Below, piece by piece: positions 26,155-34,668 of a stretch of 64,000 bases of DNA (position 1 is its first letter; each line of letters opens with the position of its first letter). Origin of the DNA: Alphaproteobacteria bacterium (GTDB taxonomy: Bacteria; Pseudomonadota; Alphaproteobacteria; MPNO01; UBA2964); the NCBI GenBank assembly GCA_012103315.1, contig WLWZ01000010.1:62001-126000 (forward strand). Reading direction: 5' to 3'. Position numbers and translations under genes: made by a program. The notes under the pieces were generated by a model that made no database searches, had not been told where the DNA came from, and worked only from the letters and a program-made list of their open reading frames with translations.

Positions 26155-28262
26155 GTTTCAACTTTGCCCGTGACCATCAGGGCGAAGCCATAGGAGAGAG
26201 CAACTTCTTTCAAACGGTCAAATCGGCCAGAGGCACCGCCGTGACCGGCTTCCATATTAATCCAGCACAAAATTTGGTTGTCGCTGGTATTATGATGGCG
26301 AAGCTTTGCGGCCCATTTTGCCGGCTCCCAATAGGTCACACGGGGGTCTGTTAGTCCGCCGGTCGCCAGTACATTTGGATAGGGCTGATCGGTGATGTTG
26401 GTGTAGGGGCAATAGGATGCCATGTCGTTAAAAGCATCCTCATCGCGGATCGGATCGCCCCATTCCACCCATTCTGGTGGCGTGAGAGGCAGAGATTTAT
26501 CAGACATGGTGTTGATGACATCGACAAAAGGAACTTCGCCCAAAATACCTTTGAAGAGGTCGGCGCGCATATTGGCGACGGCGCCCATCAGCATGCCGCC
26601 GGCGGATCGACCCTGGGCGACAATGTTGCCCTGGCTTGTATAGTTTTCGGCGATTAAATGCTCCGCGGCAGCGATGAAATCGAGGAACGTATTCTTCTTT
26701 TTCTTGAGTTTGCCATCGAGATACCAACCGTAACCGCCCTCGGTACCACCTCTAATATGGGCGATGGCATAGACCATGCCACGATCGACCAGGCTAAAAA
26801 CGTTTGGTGAGAATGATGCCGGCATCGCATAGCCGTAGGAGCCATATCCATAAAGCAGCATGGGTGCCGAGCTGTCGATTGGCGTGTCTTTGCGGTGCAG
26901 GACGGTAACCGGGATTTCAATTCCATCATGGCTTGGTGCCATGACACGGCGGCAGATATAGTCCTCGGCGTTATGGCCCGAAGGAATTTCCTGTTCTTTG
27001 CGGAGAGCCCGTTCGCGAGTTTCCATGTCGTAATCGTAAATACGTTGCGGCGTTGTTGGTGACGAGTAGGCGAAGCGCAGTGTGTTCGTCGCGTATTCGT
27101 ATCCCGGATGCAGAGACAAATCATATGCTTCTTCATCAAAACTGATCCTGTGTTCTTCATTCGTTGAAAGGTCACGGATCACGATACGGGGCAGAGCGGC
27201 TTCTCGTTCAAGGCGGACCAAATACTTCTCGAACAGAATTGTCGAGCGGATCAGGCGGCCAGGATGGTACGGAACGATGTCGGTCCAATTCTCAGGGGCG
27301 GGATTATCAACCGGCGCTTCGGCGATTTTAAAATCAACCGCATCATCAATATTGGTGTGGATAATCAACCTATCGTCATGATCGCTGACGTCGTAGCTAA
27401 TACCAGTGCTGCGTTTGGCAATCAGTCGGGGCTCCGCCTCTGGCATCGCGGCATCGATCAACCAGACCTCGCTGGTATCGGCATGATCATGAGCATCGAT
27501 CAGGATAAGTCGTCCGCTTTCAGTCTTTCCGACCCCAATAAAGAAACCCGGGTCGGTTTCTTCATAAATCAGCGTATCAACGGCAGAATTCTCTCCAACC
27601 TTGTGGCGGAAGACCTTATTAGGACGGTGATTATCGTCCAGTATGGTATAGAACAGCGTTTTGCCGTCGGCGGAAAACACCATGTCGCCTTGGGCGCTTT
27701 CGATACGATCGGGCAGACAGCCACCATTTTCCAGGTCTCGAATTTCGATAACACAATATTCCGAGCCATTGCGGTCTATTGCGGCGGCAAGCAAAGAATG
27801 GTCAGGACTATGTGTTGCGCCTCCGATCGCGAAAAATTTCTCGCCTTTGGCTTCATCATTGCCATCGATCAAAATTTGTTCGTCGGTGGTGACGTCTGCA
27901 TTACGCGGACGACGGCATAAGATTGGATACTGGCCGCCAATCGCAAACCGGCGGTAATAGGCCCAGTCACCATCTGGCGCGGGCACTGATGCATCGTCTT
28001 CCTTAATCCGTGCTTTGAGCTCTGTTGTTAGATTGTCACGTAAAAGCTCTATCGGTTTTAGATAGTCATCCGTATAAGCGTTTTCGGCCTCTAGGTGGTC
28101 GCGGATGTCTTGCCGCAGCGACTCTGGTTCGCGCATGACGCGCTGCCAGTCGGGATCGCGGAGCCAGGAATAGGGATCATTCAGGGTGCGACCAAACCGT
28201 TCCGTCACATCGTCGCGACGGTCAGTATTTGGGCCTCGCCCTGTCTGATCAGAGGATATCAA
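26151..28262 (-). CDS. ptrB: Oligopeptidase B / prolyl oligopeptidase family serine peptidase
   Basis: The 703-residue enzyme has an N-terminal beta-propeller (about 70-400) and a C-terminal alpha/beta hydrolase peptidase domain. The nucleophile is in GRSAGGMLMGAVANMR, preceded by YGSYGYAMPASFSP and AHIRGGTEGGYGWY, and the catalytic histidine is in MEAGHGGASGR. These are oligopeptidase B features; that enzyme cuts small peptides after basic residues in the cytoplasm. The start is a TTG with GGGGAA upstream, close behind the cupin gene; no in-frame ATG sits at the right place. It overlaps the 5-FCL-like gene. Confidence 0.9.
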   Translation of the reverse strand: MISSDQTGRGPNTDRRDDVTERFGRTLNDPYSWLRDPDWQRVMREPESLRQDIRDHLEAENAYTDDYLKPIELLRDNLTTELKARIKEDDASVPAPDGDWAYYRRFAIGGQYPILCRRPRNADVTTDEQILIDGNDEAKGEKFFAIGGATHSPDHSLLAAAIDRNGSEYCVIEIRDLENGGCLPDRIESAQGDMVFSADGKTLFYTILDDNHRPNKVFRHKVGENSAVDTLIYEETDPGFFIGVGKTESGRLILIDAHDHADTSEVWLIDAAMPEAEPRLIAKRSTGISYDVSDHDDRLIIHTNIDDAVDFKIAEAPVDNPAPENWTDIVPYHPGRLIRSTILFEKYLVRLEREAALPRIVIRDLSTNEEHRISFDEEAYDLSLHPGYEYATNTLRFAYSSPTTPQRIYDYDMETRERALRKEQEIPSGHNAEDYICRRVMAPSHDGIEIPVTVLHRKDTPIDSSAPMLLYGYGSYGYAMPASFSPNVFSLVDRGMVYAIAHIRGGTEGGYGWYLDGKLKKKKNTFLDFIAAAEHLIAENYTSQGNIVAQGRSAGGMLMGAVANMRADLFKGILGEVPFVDVINTMSDKSLPLTPPEWVEWGDPIRDEDAFNDMASYCPYTNITDQPYPNVLATGGLTDPRVTYWEPAKWAAKLRHHNTSDNQILCWINMEAGHGGASGRFDRLKEVALSYGFALMVTGKVET

Positions 28263-28275
28263 GCACGTTCCCCGA

Positions 28276-28854
28276 TTAGCCTCGGCCCTGCTCGCCTTCG
28301 CCGCCCATCAGGATGAAAGCCATCGTACAATATTCATTAGATTTATTGACCCAGGCATGATTGGTGCCGCGCTGGACCATCACATCGCCAGCTTTCATCA
28401 CGACTTCTGAATCATCCAGATACATGGTCATTTCGCCGGCAAGGCAGATTGCGTAATCGACCGTGTCGGTCTGATGCATGAAGGAATGTTGCTTTTTCTG
28501 CGTATCGCTGTCGCCATGTTGTAGCGCACCATCAGCACCATATTCCTGAAATGCCTTTTTTGCGGTTTCCTCGTCAACCTGTTCGACCTGTGACTCCGGT
28601 GGGAATTCAATTAGGCGGAAGGTGGAGCCGTTTTTTGGCGGCGGCAATGGCAGGTCGACGCTGGTGGCTTCTGTTGGCTCGTCAAAATTCGCGGGTGTCG
28701 ACTGGGTGGTCCACATATTGTGAAAAATGACCCCAGGGCGGTTCGGTGTGGTTTTTACACCTGGGGTCGGGCCATCATCGATGACAACGGCTGTGCCATT
28801 CTCGTCATGACCGGTGACAATCCGGCGAATACCTACTGGTTGTTTGTCGCTCAT
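28276..28854 (-). CDS. Cupin domain protein
   Basis: The 192-residue protein has one C-terminal cupin barrel: the HQTDTVDYAICLAGEMTMYLDD motif followed by AGDVMVQRGTNHAWVNKS, which supply a histidine/glutamate metal site. The N-terminal half (RRIVTGHDENGTAVVIDDG) is typical of a group of stand-alone cupins found near aromatic-acid and aldolase-type catabolic genes. Its chemical role is not known; a binding, sensor or small dioxygenase function is possible. It lies 17 bases after the enol-lactonase gene and 13 bases before ptrB in one transcript. Confidence 0.85.
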   Translation of the reverse strand: MSDKQPVGIRRIVTGHDENGTAVVIDDGPTPGVKTTPNRPGVIFHNMWTTQSTPANFDEPTEATSVDLPLPPPKNGSTFRLIEFPPESQVEQVDEETAKKAFQEYGADGALQHGDSDTQKKQHSFMHQTDTVDYAICLAGEMTMYLDDSEVVMKAGDVMVQRGTNHAWVNKSNEYCTMAFILMGGEGEQGRG

Positions 28855-28871
28855 TGTATTGTTCTCTTTCT

Positions 28872-29669
28872 TTATAGGCTGTTCAGAAAGCCGGTGAGAG
28901 CTTCATTGAAGTTCTCAGCGTTTTCCATATTGGCGATATGTCCGGCATCGGGGACGACATGCAGTTTTGTCCCCGGGAGCATATCGATGAGCGGGGCCAT
29001 TTCATGGGGACCGGCGGCAGGATCTTCAGCACCCGAAATAAACAGGGTTGGGACCTTAATCTTTTCAATCCGGCCATGATAATCGATGGTTTGCAAGGCG
29101 CTAGAGCAGCCAAGGAAACCGTCGAGCTTGGTCGTGCTGATCATACCAATTATCTTTTCCATGGTCGCCGCGTTGGCGGGATCGTTGGCGAATGCATCTG
29201 TAAACCAGCGGGTTGCCGTCGGTTGTGCCATACCTTCCATGCCGCCTTGACGCGCCATCTCCTGCCGTTCATTCCAGGCTTGGACAAATCCATCCGGTGA
29301 ATGATGGGGTAGATCGCAGCCAATATAGCCAGCAAGACGTTCATCGTGGTCAATGGCAATGCCAAGTCCTGTGGTGCCGCCCATCGAAAGGCCGCACAAA
29401 ACGCTACGTTTTACGCCAAGCGCGTCCCACAAAGCGATGAGGTCCTGCGCCAACAGATCGAATGTGTAAGGTGGTGTCGTTGCGTCGGTGCCGCCATGAC
29501 CGCGCTGGTCATAACGCAGGACACGCCAGTCATTTGACAGGAGCGCTGCCTGCTCATCCCACATGGTGAGATTGGTTGCCAGTGAATTTGAAAAAGTGAT
29601 CCAGGGCGCACCTTCTGGGCCTTCGATCTCATAATTAAAATTAATTCCGTTAGCCGCTATTGTCGGCAT
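28872..29669 (-). CDS. pcaD: 3-oxoadipate enol-lactonase-like alpha/beta hydrolase
   Basis: PcaD hydrolyses 3-oxoadipate enol-lactone to 3-oxoadipate in the beta-ketoadipate pathway. The protein shows the family layout: a short N-terminal strand pair, LRYDQRGHGGTDAT, nucleophile elbow LCGLSMGGTTGLGIA, and a catalytic histidine in PDAGHIANMENAENF near the end. The ORF track begins at 29933, but the ATG at 29669 preceded by GGAGGGAG fits the family start (MPTIAANGINFNYEIEG) and gives 265 residues. It heads the minus-strand operon. A CoA-transferase pair resembling pcaIJ lies 4 kb away, but no pcaF or protocatechuate dioxygenase is seen, so the lactone may be a different one. Confidence 0.82.
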   Translation of the reverse strand: MPTIAANGINFNYEIEGPEGAPWITFSNSLATNLTMWDEQAALLSNDWRVLRYDQRGHGGTDATTPPYTFDLLAQDLIALWDALGVKRSVLCGLSMGGTTGLGIAIDHDERLAGYIGCDLPHHSPDGFVQAWNERQEMARQGGMEGMAQPTATRWFTDAFANDPANAATMEKIIGMISTTKLDGFLGCSSALQTIDYHGRIEKIKVPTLFISGAEDPAAGPHEMAPLIDMLPGTKLHVVPDAGHIANMENAENFNEALTGFLNSL

Positions 29670-29832
29670 GGTTTCTCCCTCCGCATCGGTTTCCCGATCT
29701 TGTTTGCCAGATATTTTGATACGGGTTTTGCCGGTCTGGGTCAATTGGGGTGGAGCATAGAATGTGTTGCGATCTATCCCGTTTTCATTGTGCGTTCTAT
29801 GATCGTTTGAGGAAAAAACTAGAGAGGTTCTG

Positions 29833-30783
29833 ATGCCACGCAAATCGATGAGTAAGGAATTTCGGCGGCTCCTGACGGACAATGAGGTGATCGTGAAACC
29901 AGGTGCCCATAATGCGTTGAGTGCCAAGATCATCGAGGCAGCTGGGTTCCAGTCCTGTGGTGTGTCTGGCTATGCGGTTTCCGCAACATTGCTCGGTAAA
30001 CCAGATGTTGGGCTGATAACCCTTGATGAGATGGTGATGATGTCGCGCTATATCGCTGGGGCGGTGAATATTCCGGCGATTGCCGATGCCGACACCGGCT
30101 ATGGTAATGCGATTAACGTCATTAGGACCGTTGAGGACTTTATCCGGGCGGGTGTGGCCGGCATTCATATTGAGGATCAGGTCGCGCCAAAACGTTGCGG
30201 CCATGTCGCCGGTAAACAGATTATCCCCTTAGAAGAAGCAGCGGGGAAGTACCGCGCCGCTGCGAAAATCCGTGATGAACTTGATCCTGATTTTGTGTTG
30301 ATCGCCCGAACTGATGCCCGCGGTGTGGCGGGCGGGTCCGTCGAAGCGGTTATTGAGCGATCCAAAGCCTACATCGATGCCGGGGTGGATATGATTTTCC
30401 CTGAGGGGCTGACCAGCAAAGAAGAGATTGCTGAAGTTTGTGCCAGGGTAGATGCACCTATTCACTACAACCGCACTGGTGTATCGCCCATGCTGACACT
30501 CGAGGAGCTCGATGAGATGGGCATCGCCATGGTGAGTTTCGCGACCGGCGCGTTGCGGTCTGGCGCGCGAGCGATGTGGGATTTTATGCATGAGTTTAAA
30601 GAGAACGACGTCGCGTGCCAGAAAGCGTTTTTGGCTGAAGTAAAAGATCATCCGGTAGGCGACATTCATGCCTTTATGGGGTTTGATAAGATACGCGAAC
30701 TAGAAGAAGCGTTTTTGCCAAGTGAAGAAGTCCTGGCAAAATACGAAGGGTCGGTTGGTTTTATGCCAACGACAGAGAAATAG
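29833..30783 (+). CDS. Isocitrate lyase/PEP mutase family lyase (dimethylmalate/methylisocitrate lyase-like)
   Basis: Enzymes of this barrel family cleave 2-hydroxy-dicarboxylic acids to pyruvate or glyoxylate plus a second acid. The 316-residue protein has PGAHNALSAKIIEAAGF, the Mg-binding IADADTGYGN and IHIEDQ strands, and the lyase loop KRCGH with catalytic Cys122. That cysteine marks true C-C lyases such as 2-methylisocitrate and 2,3-dimethylmalate lyase, rather than mutases or decarboxylases. It begins a four-gene unit with both subunits of an aconitase-type hydratase, as for dimethylmaleate hydratase plus dimethylmalate lyase of nicotinate-fermenting Eubacterium. A 2-alkylmalate substrate is inferred. 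Confidence 0.85.
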   Translation: MPRKSMSKEFRRLLTDNEVIVKPGAHNALSAKIIEAAGFQSCGVSGYAVSATLLGKPDVGLITLDEMVMMSRYIAGAVNIPAIADADTGYGNAINVIRTVEDFIRAGVAGIHIEDQVAPKRCGHVAGKQIIPLEEAAGKYRAAAKIRDELDPDFVLIARTDARGVAGGSVEAVIERSKAYIDAGVDMIFPEGLTSKEEIAEVCARVDAPIHYNRTGVSPMLTLEELDEMGIAMVSFATGALRSGARAMWDFMHEFKENDVACQKAFLAEVKDHPVGDIHAFMGFDKIRELEEAFLPSEEVLAKYEGSVGFMPTTEK

Positions 30784-30795
30784 GGGAATGCCGCG

Positions 30796-32049
30796 ATGGG
30801 CATGACAGCAATTGAAAAAATTCTGGCCAAGAATTCCGGTCAGGACGTGGTGAAGCCGGGAGACCTGGTTGTCGTTCAGGTCGGTACGGCGGTTCTCTAT
30901 GATAATAATTTTGCGCCTTCGATCTGGCGCGACATTCTCAAAATTCATGATCGCGAAAAAGTTGTCGTGGTGTTTGATCACCGGGTTCCCGCCAAGGATA
31001 TCGTCAGTGCAACGGCGCAAAAGATCGGCCGAGATTTTGTCAAAAAATTCAATATCGAGAGATTTCATGATGTTGGTGCCAAACAGGGCATCAGTCATGT
31101 TCTGATCGCCGATCATGGCTATGCGCTGCCGGGGTCTGTTCTGGTGTGTGGCGACTCGCATACCTGTAGTGCCGGGGTGTTCAATTGTGCGGCGAGAGGA
31201 ACCGGCGCACCGGACATGTTTTATGCCGTGACCAAGGGTGAGACATGGTTCCGCGTCGGCGAGACGATCCGCTATGACTTTGAAGGCAAACTAAACGCGC
31301 CGGTCTCAATGAAAGACGTGTTTCTTCATATCGCCGATACTTACGGGTCGCATGCCAATCAGAATGTCGAGTTCGGTGGTGGGGCACTGCCTGGGCTGTC
31401 AATTAATGCGCGGCGAACCATGACAACAATGTGCGCGGAATTGTCAGCAGAGTTTGCAACCTTTGAACCCGATGAGGTGATGCTGGACTATGTTCGCGAA
31501 CGCAATCCAGCACCATTCGAAGCGCAATACCCAGATGAAGATGCGACTTATCTAGATCGCCGCACGATCAATTTGGGTGAGATGGAACCGTTGGTCGCAT
31601 TGCCGGATACCGTTTTGGAGAACTCTCAAAAAATTGGCGAGGTCGCGGGTACGCAAATCAACCAGGCGTTCATCGGTTCCTGTGCCAATGGCACGTTGGA
31701 TGATTTTGCGGCAGCGGCAGCAGTGCTGAAGGGCAATAAGGTTTCTTCGGATGTCCGTTTAATCGTCACGCCGGGGACCCAGAACATCTATCTGGAGGCA
31801 CTCCGTCACGGTTACGTTGAAACATTGATTGAGGCTGGCGCGGTGGTGACCAACGCGACATGTGGCGCTTGTGGTGGTGGGCATCTCGGTATTCTTGCGG
31901 CAGGAGAAAGTTGTATTACCGCAAGCACAAGGAACTTCAAGGGACGCATGGGTGATCCAGATTCCAAGGTTTATATGGGTTCCCCCGCAACCGTGGCGGC
32001 CTCGGCGATTAAGGGAACAATCGCTGATCCTCGCGACTTTCTGAATTGA
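30796..32049 (+). CDS. Aconitase/isopropylmalate-isomerase-type hydratase, large subunit
   Basis: The 417-residue protein is the Fe-S subunit of a LeuC/HacA/DmdA-like dehydratase. The three cluster cysteines are Cys296 (GSCANGTLDDF), Cys356 and Cys359 (TCGACGGGHLG). The N-terminal substrate-binding motifs are FDHRVPAKD and CGDSHTCSAGVFNCAARGTGAPDM. Such enzymes add or remove water on maleate-type or malate-type acids. The ARGTGAPDM and CGACGGGH variants differ from ordinary LeuC, and the partner lyase gene directly upstream argues against leucine synthesis and for a hydratase feeding that lyase. The small subunit follows 11 bases after its stop. Confidence 0.9.
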   Translation: MGMTAIEKILAKNSGQDVVKPGDLVVVQVGTAVLYDNNFAPSIWRDILKIHDREKVVVVFDHRVPAKDIVSATAQKIGRDFVKKFNIERFHDVGAKQGISHVLIADHGYALPGSVLVCGDSHTCSAGVFNCAARGTGAPDMFYAVTKGETWFRVGETIRYDFEGKLNAPVSMKDVFLHIADTYGSHANQNVEFGGGALPGLSINARRTMTTMCAELSAEFATFEPDEVMLDYVRERNPAPFEAQYPDEDATYLDRRTINLGEMEPLVALPDTVLENSQKIGEVAGTQINQAFIGSCANGTLDDFAAAAAVLKGNKVSSDVRLIVTPGTQNIYLEALRHGYVETLIEAGAVVTNATCGACGGGHLGILAAGESCITASTRNFKGRMGDPDSKVYMGSPATVAASAIKGTIADPRDFLN

Positions 32050-32060
32050 GGGACGAGGTT

Positions 32061-32561
32061 ATGGAGTTCACTGGCAAAACCTGGAAATTCGGCGACAACA
32101 TCAATACCGATTTGATCCTGCCCGGGCGCGCACAGCTTTTTACCGAGGAAGAACAATTGCGCTGCGTCTTTGAAGCCAATCGTCCCGGGTGGATTGACGA
32201 GGTTGCCAAGGGTGATGTTCTAATCGGCGGTCATAATTTTGGCATGGGGTCATCGCGACCTGCCGCGCGATCCCTGCGCAATACCGGTCTTGCTTGCATG
32301 GTCGCGGAATCGATTAACGGTCTATTCTATCGCAATTGCGTCAATTGGGGTTTCCTGGCGCTAGAATGTGAAGGCATTTCGACGGCCTTTGAAGAAGGTG
32401 ATGAAGCAAAGGTCTCTTTCGAAGATTTTACTGTCACCAACAACCGTACGGGTGACGTGTTGCAGGGGCGTGTTGTTCCTGAAGTTTTGCTCAATACGAT
32501 GAAAGCGGGCGGTGTGTTACCTTTGCTTGAGGCCGAAGGCTTAATCGCGGCGGCAGAGTGA
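32061..32561 (+). CDS. Aconitase/isopropylmalate-isomerase-type hydratase, small subunit
   Basis: The 166-residue protein is the swivelling small subunit (LeuD/DmdB type). It has the typical N-terminus GKTWKFGDNINTDLILPGR, and the substrate-binding loop is GGHNFGMGSSRPAARSLRNTG. The ORF track starts at a TTG overlapping the previous stop. ATG 32061, with GAGG a few bases upstream, gives the family start and is preferred. It must assemble with the large subunit encoded immediately upstream. The specificity loop between strands reads GMGSSRP; matching it to leucine or dimethylmaleate enzymes would need an alignment. Confidence 0.9.
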   Translation: MEFTGKTWKFGDNINTDLILPGRAQLFTEEEQLRCVFEANRPGWIDEVAKGDVLIGGHNFGMGSSRPAARSLRNTGLACMVAESINGLFYRNCVNWGFLALECEGISTAFEEGDEAKVSFEDFTVTNNRTGDVLQGRVVPEVLLNTMKAGGVLPLLEAEGLIAAAE

Positions 32562-32595
32562 CGGCTACAGTATTTTAGAGCTATTGGAGATAGAT

Positions 32596-33381
32596 ATGGC
32601 GACATCAGCAATTTCATTACATGAAGACGAGTCTTTGCGCGGCAAGGTCTCAGAGGCAGAATGGGATGCACGGGTGCAGCTCGCCGCAGCGTTTCGCATT
32701 TGTTATGCCAATGGTTGGAATGGCTCGACTGCTAATCATATGACCGCCCGTGTGCCGGATGAACCAGAGCATTTTCTGATGAATGCGTCAGATTTTGCGT
32801 GGGACGAGATTACCGCCTCGAACCTTCTCAAGCTTGATCATGATGGCAAGGTGCTGAGCGATACAGATCGCAAGCCGCGCCCTGCCGGGCTAAATTTTCA
32901 CAGCGCGATTCAGCGTGAGATGCCGCATATCGATTGCACGATACATCTGCACCCGAAGGCCGGCGTTGTGGTATCCGCGATGAAAGAGGGTCTGATGTTT
33001 TTTGATCAGGGATCGTGTTCGGTCTATGGCCAGGTCACCTATCACGACTTTGAAGGCATTGCCCAGGAAGCGGACGAAGCGCCGCGTATTCTCGCTGACC
33101 TTGGTGATAAATATACCATGATCATGCGCAATCACGGTCTGCTGACAGTTGGTCGAACCATTGCAGAAGCGATGGCTTTTATGGGACGGCTGGTCGGTGC
33201 CTGTGAAACCCAGGAACGTCTGCTGGCAACGAATGCAACGCCTGTGCCGTTGTCCAAGGAAGTCTGCGAATTTACCGTTTCGCAAATTGCTGGCCGGTCA
33301 GGTAATGCCCCAATTGGCGATACCGATTGGCAGGCGCAGTTCCGGCGGCTGGTCCGCCAGGATACGTCTTTTATGGCTTAG
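32596..33381 (+). CDS. Class II aldolase/adducin family protein
   Basis: The 261-residue protein has the zinc-binding histidines of class II aldolases in CTIHLHPKAGVVVSA and a further one in IMRNHGLLTVG. The N-terminal ICYANGWNGSTANHMTARVPD carries the phosphate/carboxylate loop seen in fuculose-phosphate-aldolase-like enzymes. Members act as aldolases, epimerases or decarboxylases on hydroxy acids or sugar phosphates. The track start is a TTG; ATG 32596 with GGAG seven bases before it is favoured. It is the fourth gene of the lyase-hydratase unit and its 3' end overlaps the J-domain gene by 11 bases. Confidence 0.88.
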   Translation: MATSAISLHEDESLRGKVSEAEWDARVQLAAAFRICYANGWNGSTANHMTARVPDEPEHFLMNASDFAWDEITASNLLKLDHDGKVLSDTDRKPRPAGLNFHSAIQREMPHIDCTIHLHPKAGVVVSAMKEGLMFFDQGSCSVYGQVTYHDFEGIAQEADEAPRILADLGDKYTMIMRNHGLLTVGRTIAEAMAFMGRLVGACETQERLLATNATPVPLSKEVCEFTVSQIAGRSGNAPIGDTDWQAQFRRLVRQDTSFMA

Positions 33382-33988
33382 TTGCCTCTATCGATGGGTC
33401 CGGAATGACCTCAACGATGACGTTGAGATCTCCCGGTTCGGCGCCGCCAAATCCTTCGATGCCAAAACCGGGGATTGTGATCACCTTGCCATTGATGTGA
33501 TCCGCCGGGACATCGACCGCAACGGTGAGGCCAGTCATGGTCGTCAATAGTTTACAGATTCCTTCGCGGGCCTCCGTTTCGGTGATCTGCAATTTTGCGG
33601 CGACGTTTTGACCCTTTACCTTCATCGAGGTGGCTGCGGCACCTTTCACCCGTCCCAATCGAGTGCCGGCAACGTCACCGTAAAGATCATTGATTTTCTC
33701 ACCGGAAGTTTCATCGATTTCAAAGTCGTACCAGACACCACCTTTTTCCCAAGGTGCGCCGTAGCCCGGCGCGCCACCTTTGCGTCCGGCGTTATGGTCA
33801 TACTCGGCACGCTTTTTGGTGTCGGCCAACAGGTTATAGGCGGCAGTAATCTGTTTGAAACGTTCTGCGGCTTCTTCATCGCCGGTATTGACGTCTGGGT
33901 GCAGTTCTTTCGCCAAACTGCGATAAGCCTGTTTAATGGCTTCTAGGTCGGCGAGGCGGTCAATGCCAAGAAGCTCATAAGCGTTCAT
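33371..33988 (-). CDS. J-domain (DnaJ-class) co-chaperone
   Basis: The 205-residue protein begins with a J-domain (MNAYELLGIDRLADLEAIKQAYRSL) containing the HPD tripeptide (AKELHPDVN, about residue 34) that stimulates DnaK ATPase. The middle has no zinc-finger cysteines. The C-terminal third (VAVDVPADHINGKVITIPGFGIEGFGGAEPGDLNVIVEVIPD) is a single substrate-binding barrel like the end of DnaJ/CbpA. It is thus a shortened class B-type J-protein. It lies four bases downstream of the CoA-transferase B gene's stop... on the same strand just after the CoA-transferase pair's opposite side, as its start at 33988 adjoins the stop at 33995. A link to that operon is positional only. Confidence 0.88.
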   Translation of the reverse strand: MNAYELLGIDRLADLEAIKQAYRSLAKELHPDVNTGDEEAAERFKQITAAYNLLADTKKRAEYDHNAGRKGGAPGYGAPWEKGGVWYDFEIDETSGEKINDLYGDVAGTRLGRVKGAAATSMKVKGQNVAAKLQITETEAREGICKLLTTMTGLTVAVDVPADHINGKVITIPGFGIEGFGGAEPGDLNVIVEVIPDPSIEATKP

Positions 33989-33994
33989 CGTTGG

Positions 33995-34666
33995 CTATAG
34001 GGCAGGCGTTTGCAGGGTGGCGCAATCATCCGCGAAGATAAGTTCTGCCCCTGTTATGTCGTTGAGGTCATCATAGGAGATGCCGTCGGCAATTTCGCGG
34101 ACGGTGAAGCTGTTATCCCGGACGTCAATCAGTGCGTGATCTGAATACACACGGGTGACAACGCCGGTGCCAGTGAGCGGGTAACTACACTGTTCGAGCA
34201 GCTTGGCCTGTCCGTCTCGTGTGCAGTGATCGGTAATGACAAATACGTCTTTGGCACCAACCGCGAGATCCATCGCGCCACCAACGCCGGGCGGTCGGGA
34301 GTTGTCCAACGTCGCCCAGTTGGCGAGATCACCGTTCTGTGCAATCTGAAAAGCACCGAGCACGCAAATATCGATATGGCCGCCGCGGATCATTGCGAAG
34401 GAGTCTGTGTGATGCGAAATGCTGCCGCCATTGAGCAGCGTAACCGGTTTTTTGCCAGCATTGATGAGGTCAGGGTTTTCCTCTCCAGGGGGCGGTGTTG
34501 GCCCCATTCCCAGCAAACCGTTTTCGCTATGGATGATCACTTCGCGGTCGTCGGGCAGATAGTTGGCGACCATTTCGGGTGCGCCGATACCGAGATTTAC
34601 ATAGGCGCCTTCGGGGATGTCCTGCGCAACGCGCCAGGCGATTTGTTTGCGGTTCAGTCTGGCCAT
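33995..34666 (-). CDS. CoA-transferase subunit B (3-oxoacid/3-oxoadipate type)
   Basis: Family I CoA-transferases move CoA between acyl-CoA and a free acid through a glutamyl thioester. The 223-residue beta subunit carries the active-site glutamate in IIHSENGLLGMGPTPPPG, and begins with IAWRVAQDIPEGAYVNLGIGAPEMVANYLP. Later motifs are GGHIDICVLGAFQIAQNGDLANW and DLAVGAKDVFVITDHC. It resembles PcaJ/ScoB. The alpha subunit gene is immediately upstream (two bases). With the enol-lactonase gene in the window, 3-oxoadipate is a candidate substrate, but products of the dimethylmalate-type module (such as propionate) are alternatives. Confidence 0.92.
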   Translation of the reverse strand: MARLNRKQIAWRVAQDIPEGAYVNLGIGAPEMVANYLPDDREVIIHSENGLLGMGPTPPPGEENPDLINAGKKPVTLLNGGSISHHTDSFAMIRGGHIDICVLGAFQIAQNGDLANWATLDNSRPPGVGGAMDLAVGAKDVFVITDHCTRDGQAKLLEQCSYPLTGTGVVTRVYSDHALIDVRDNSFTVREIADGISYDDLNDITGAELIFADDCATLQTPAL

Positions 34667-34668
34667 GA

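Noticed and set aside
27264-27920. 218-residue plus-strand ORF opposite ptrB
   Set aside because: It is antisense to the propeller of oligopeptidase B; its apparent length comes from codon bias.
30796-32561. Leucine biosynthesis leuCD
   Set aside because: No leuA or leuB nearby, altered cluster-loop residues, and direct coupling to a C-C lyase gene favour a catabolic hydratase.
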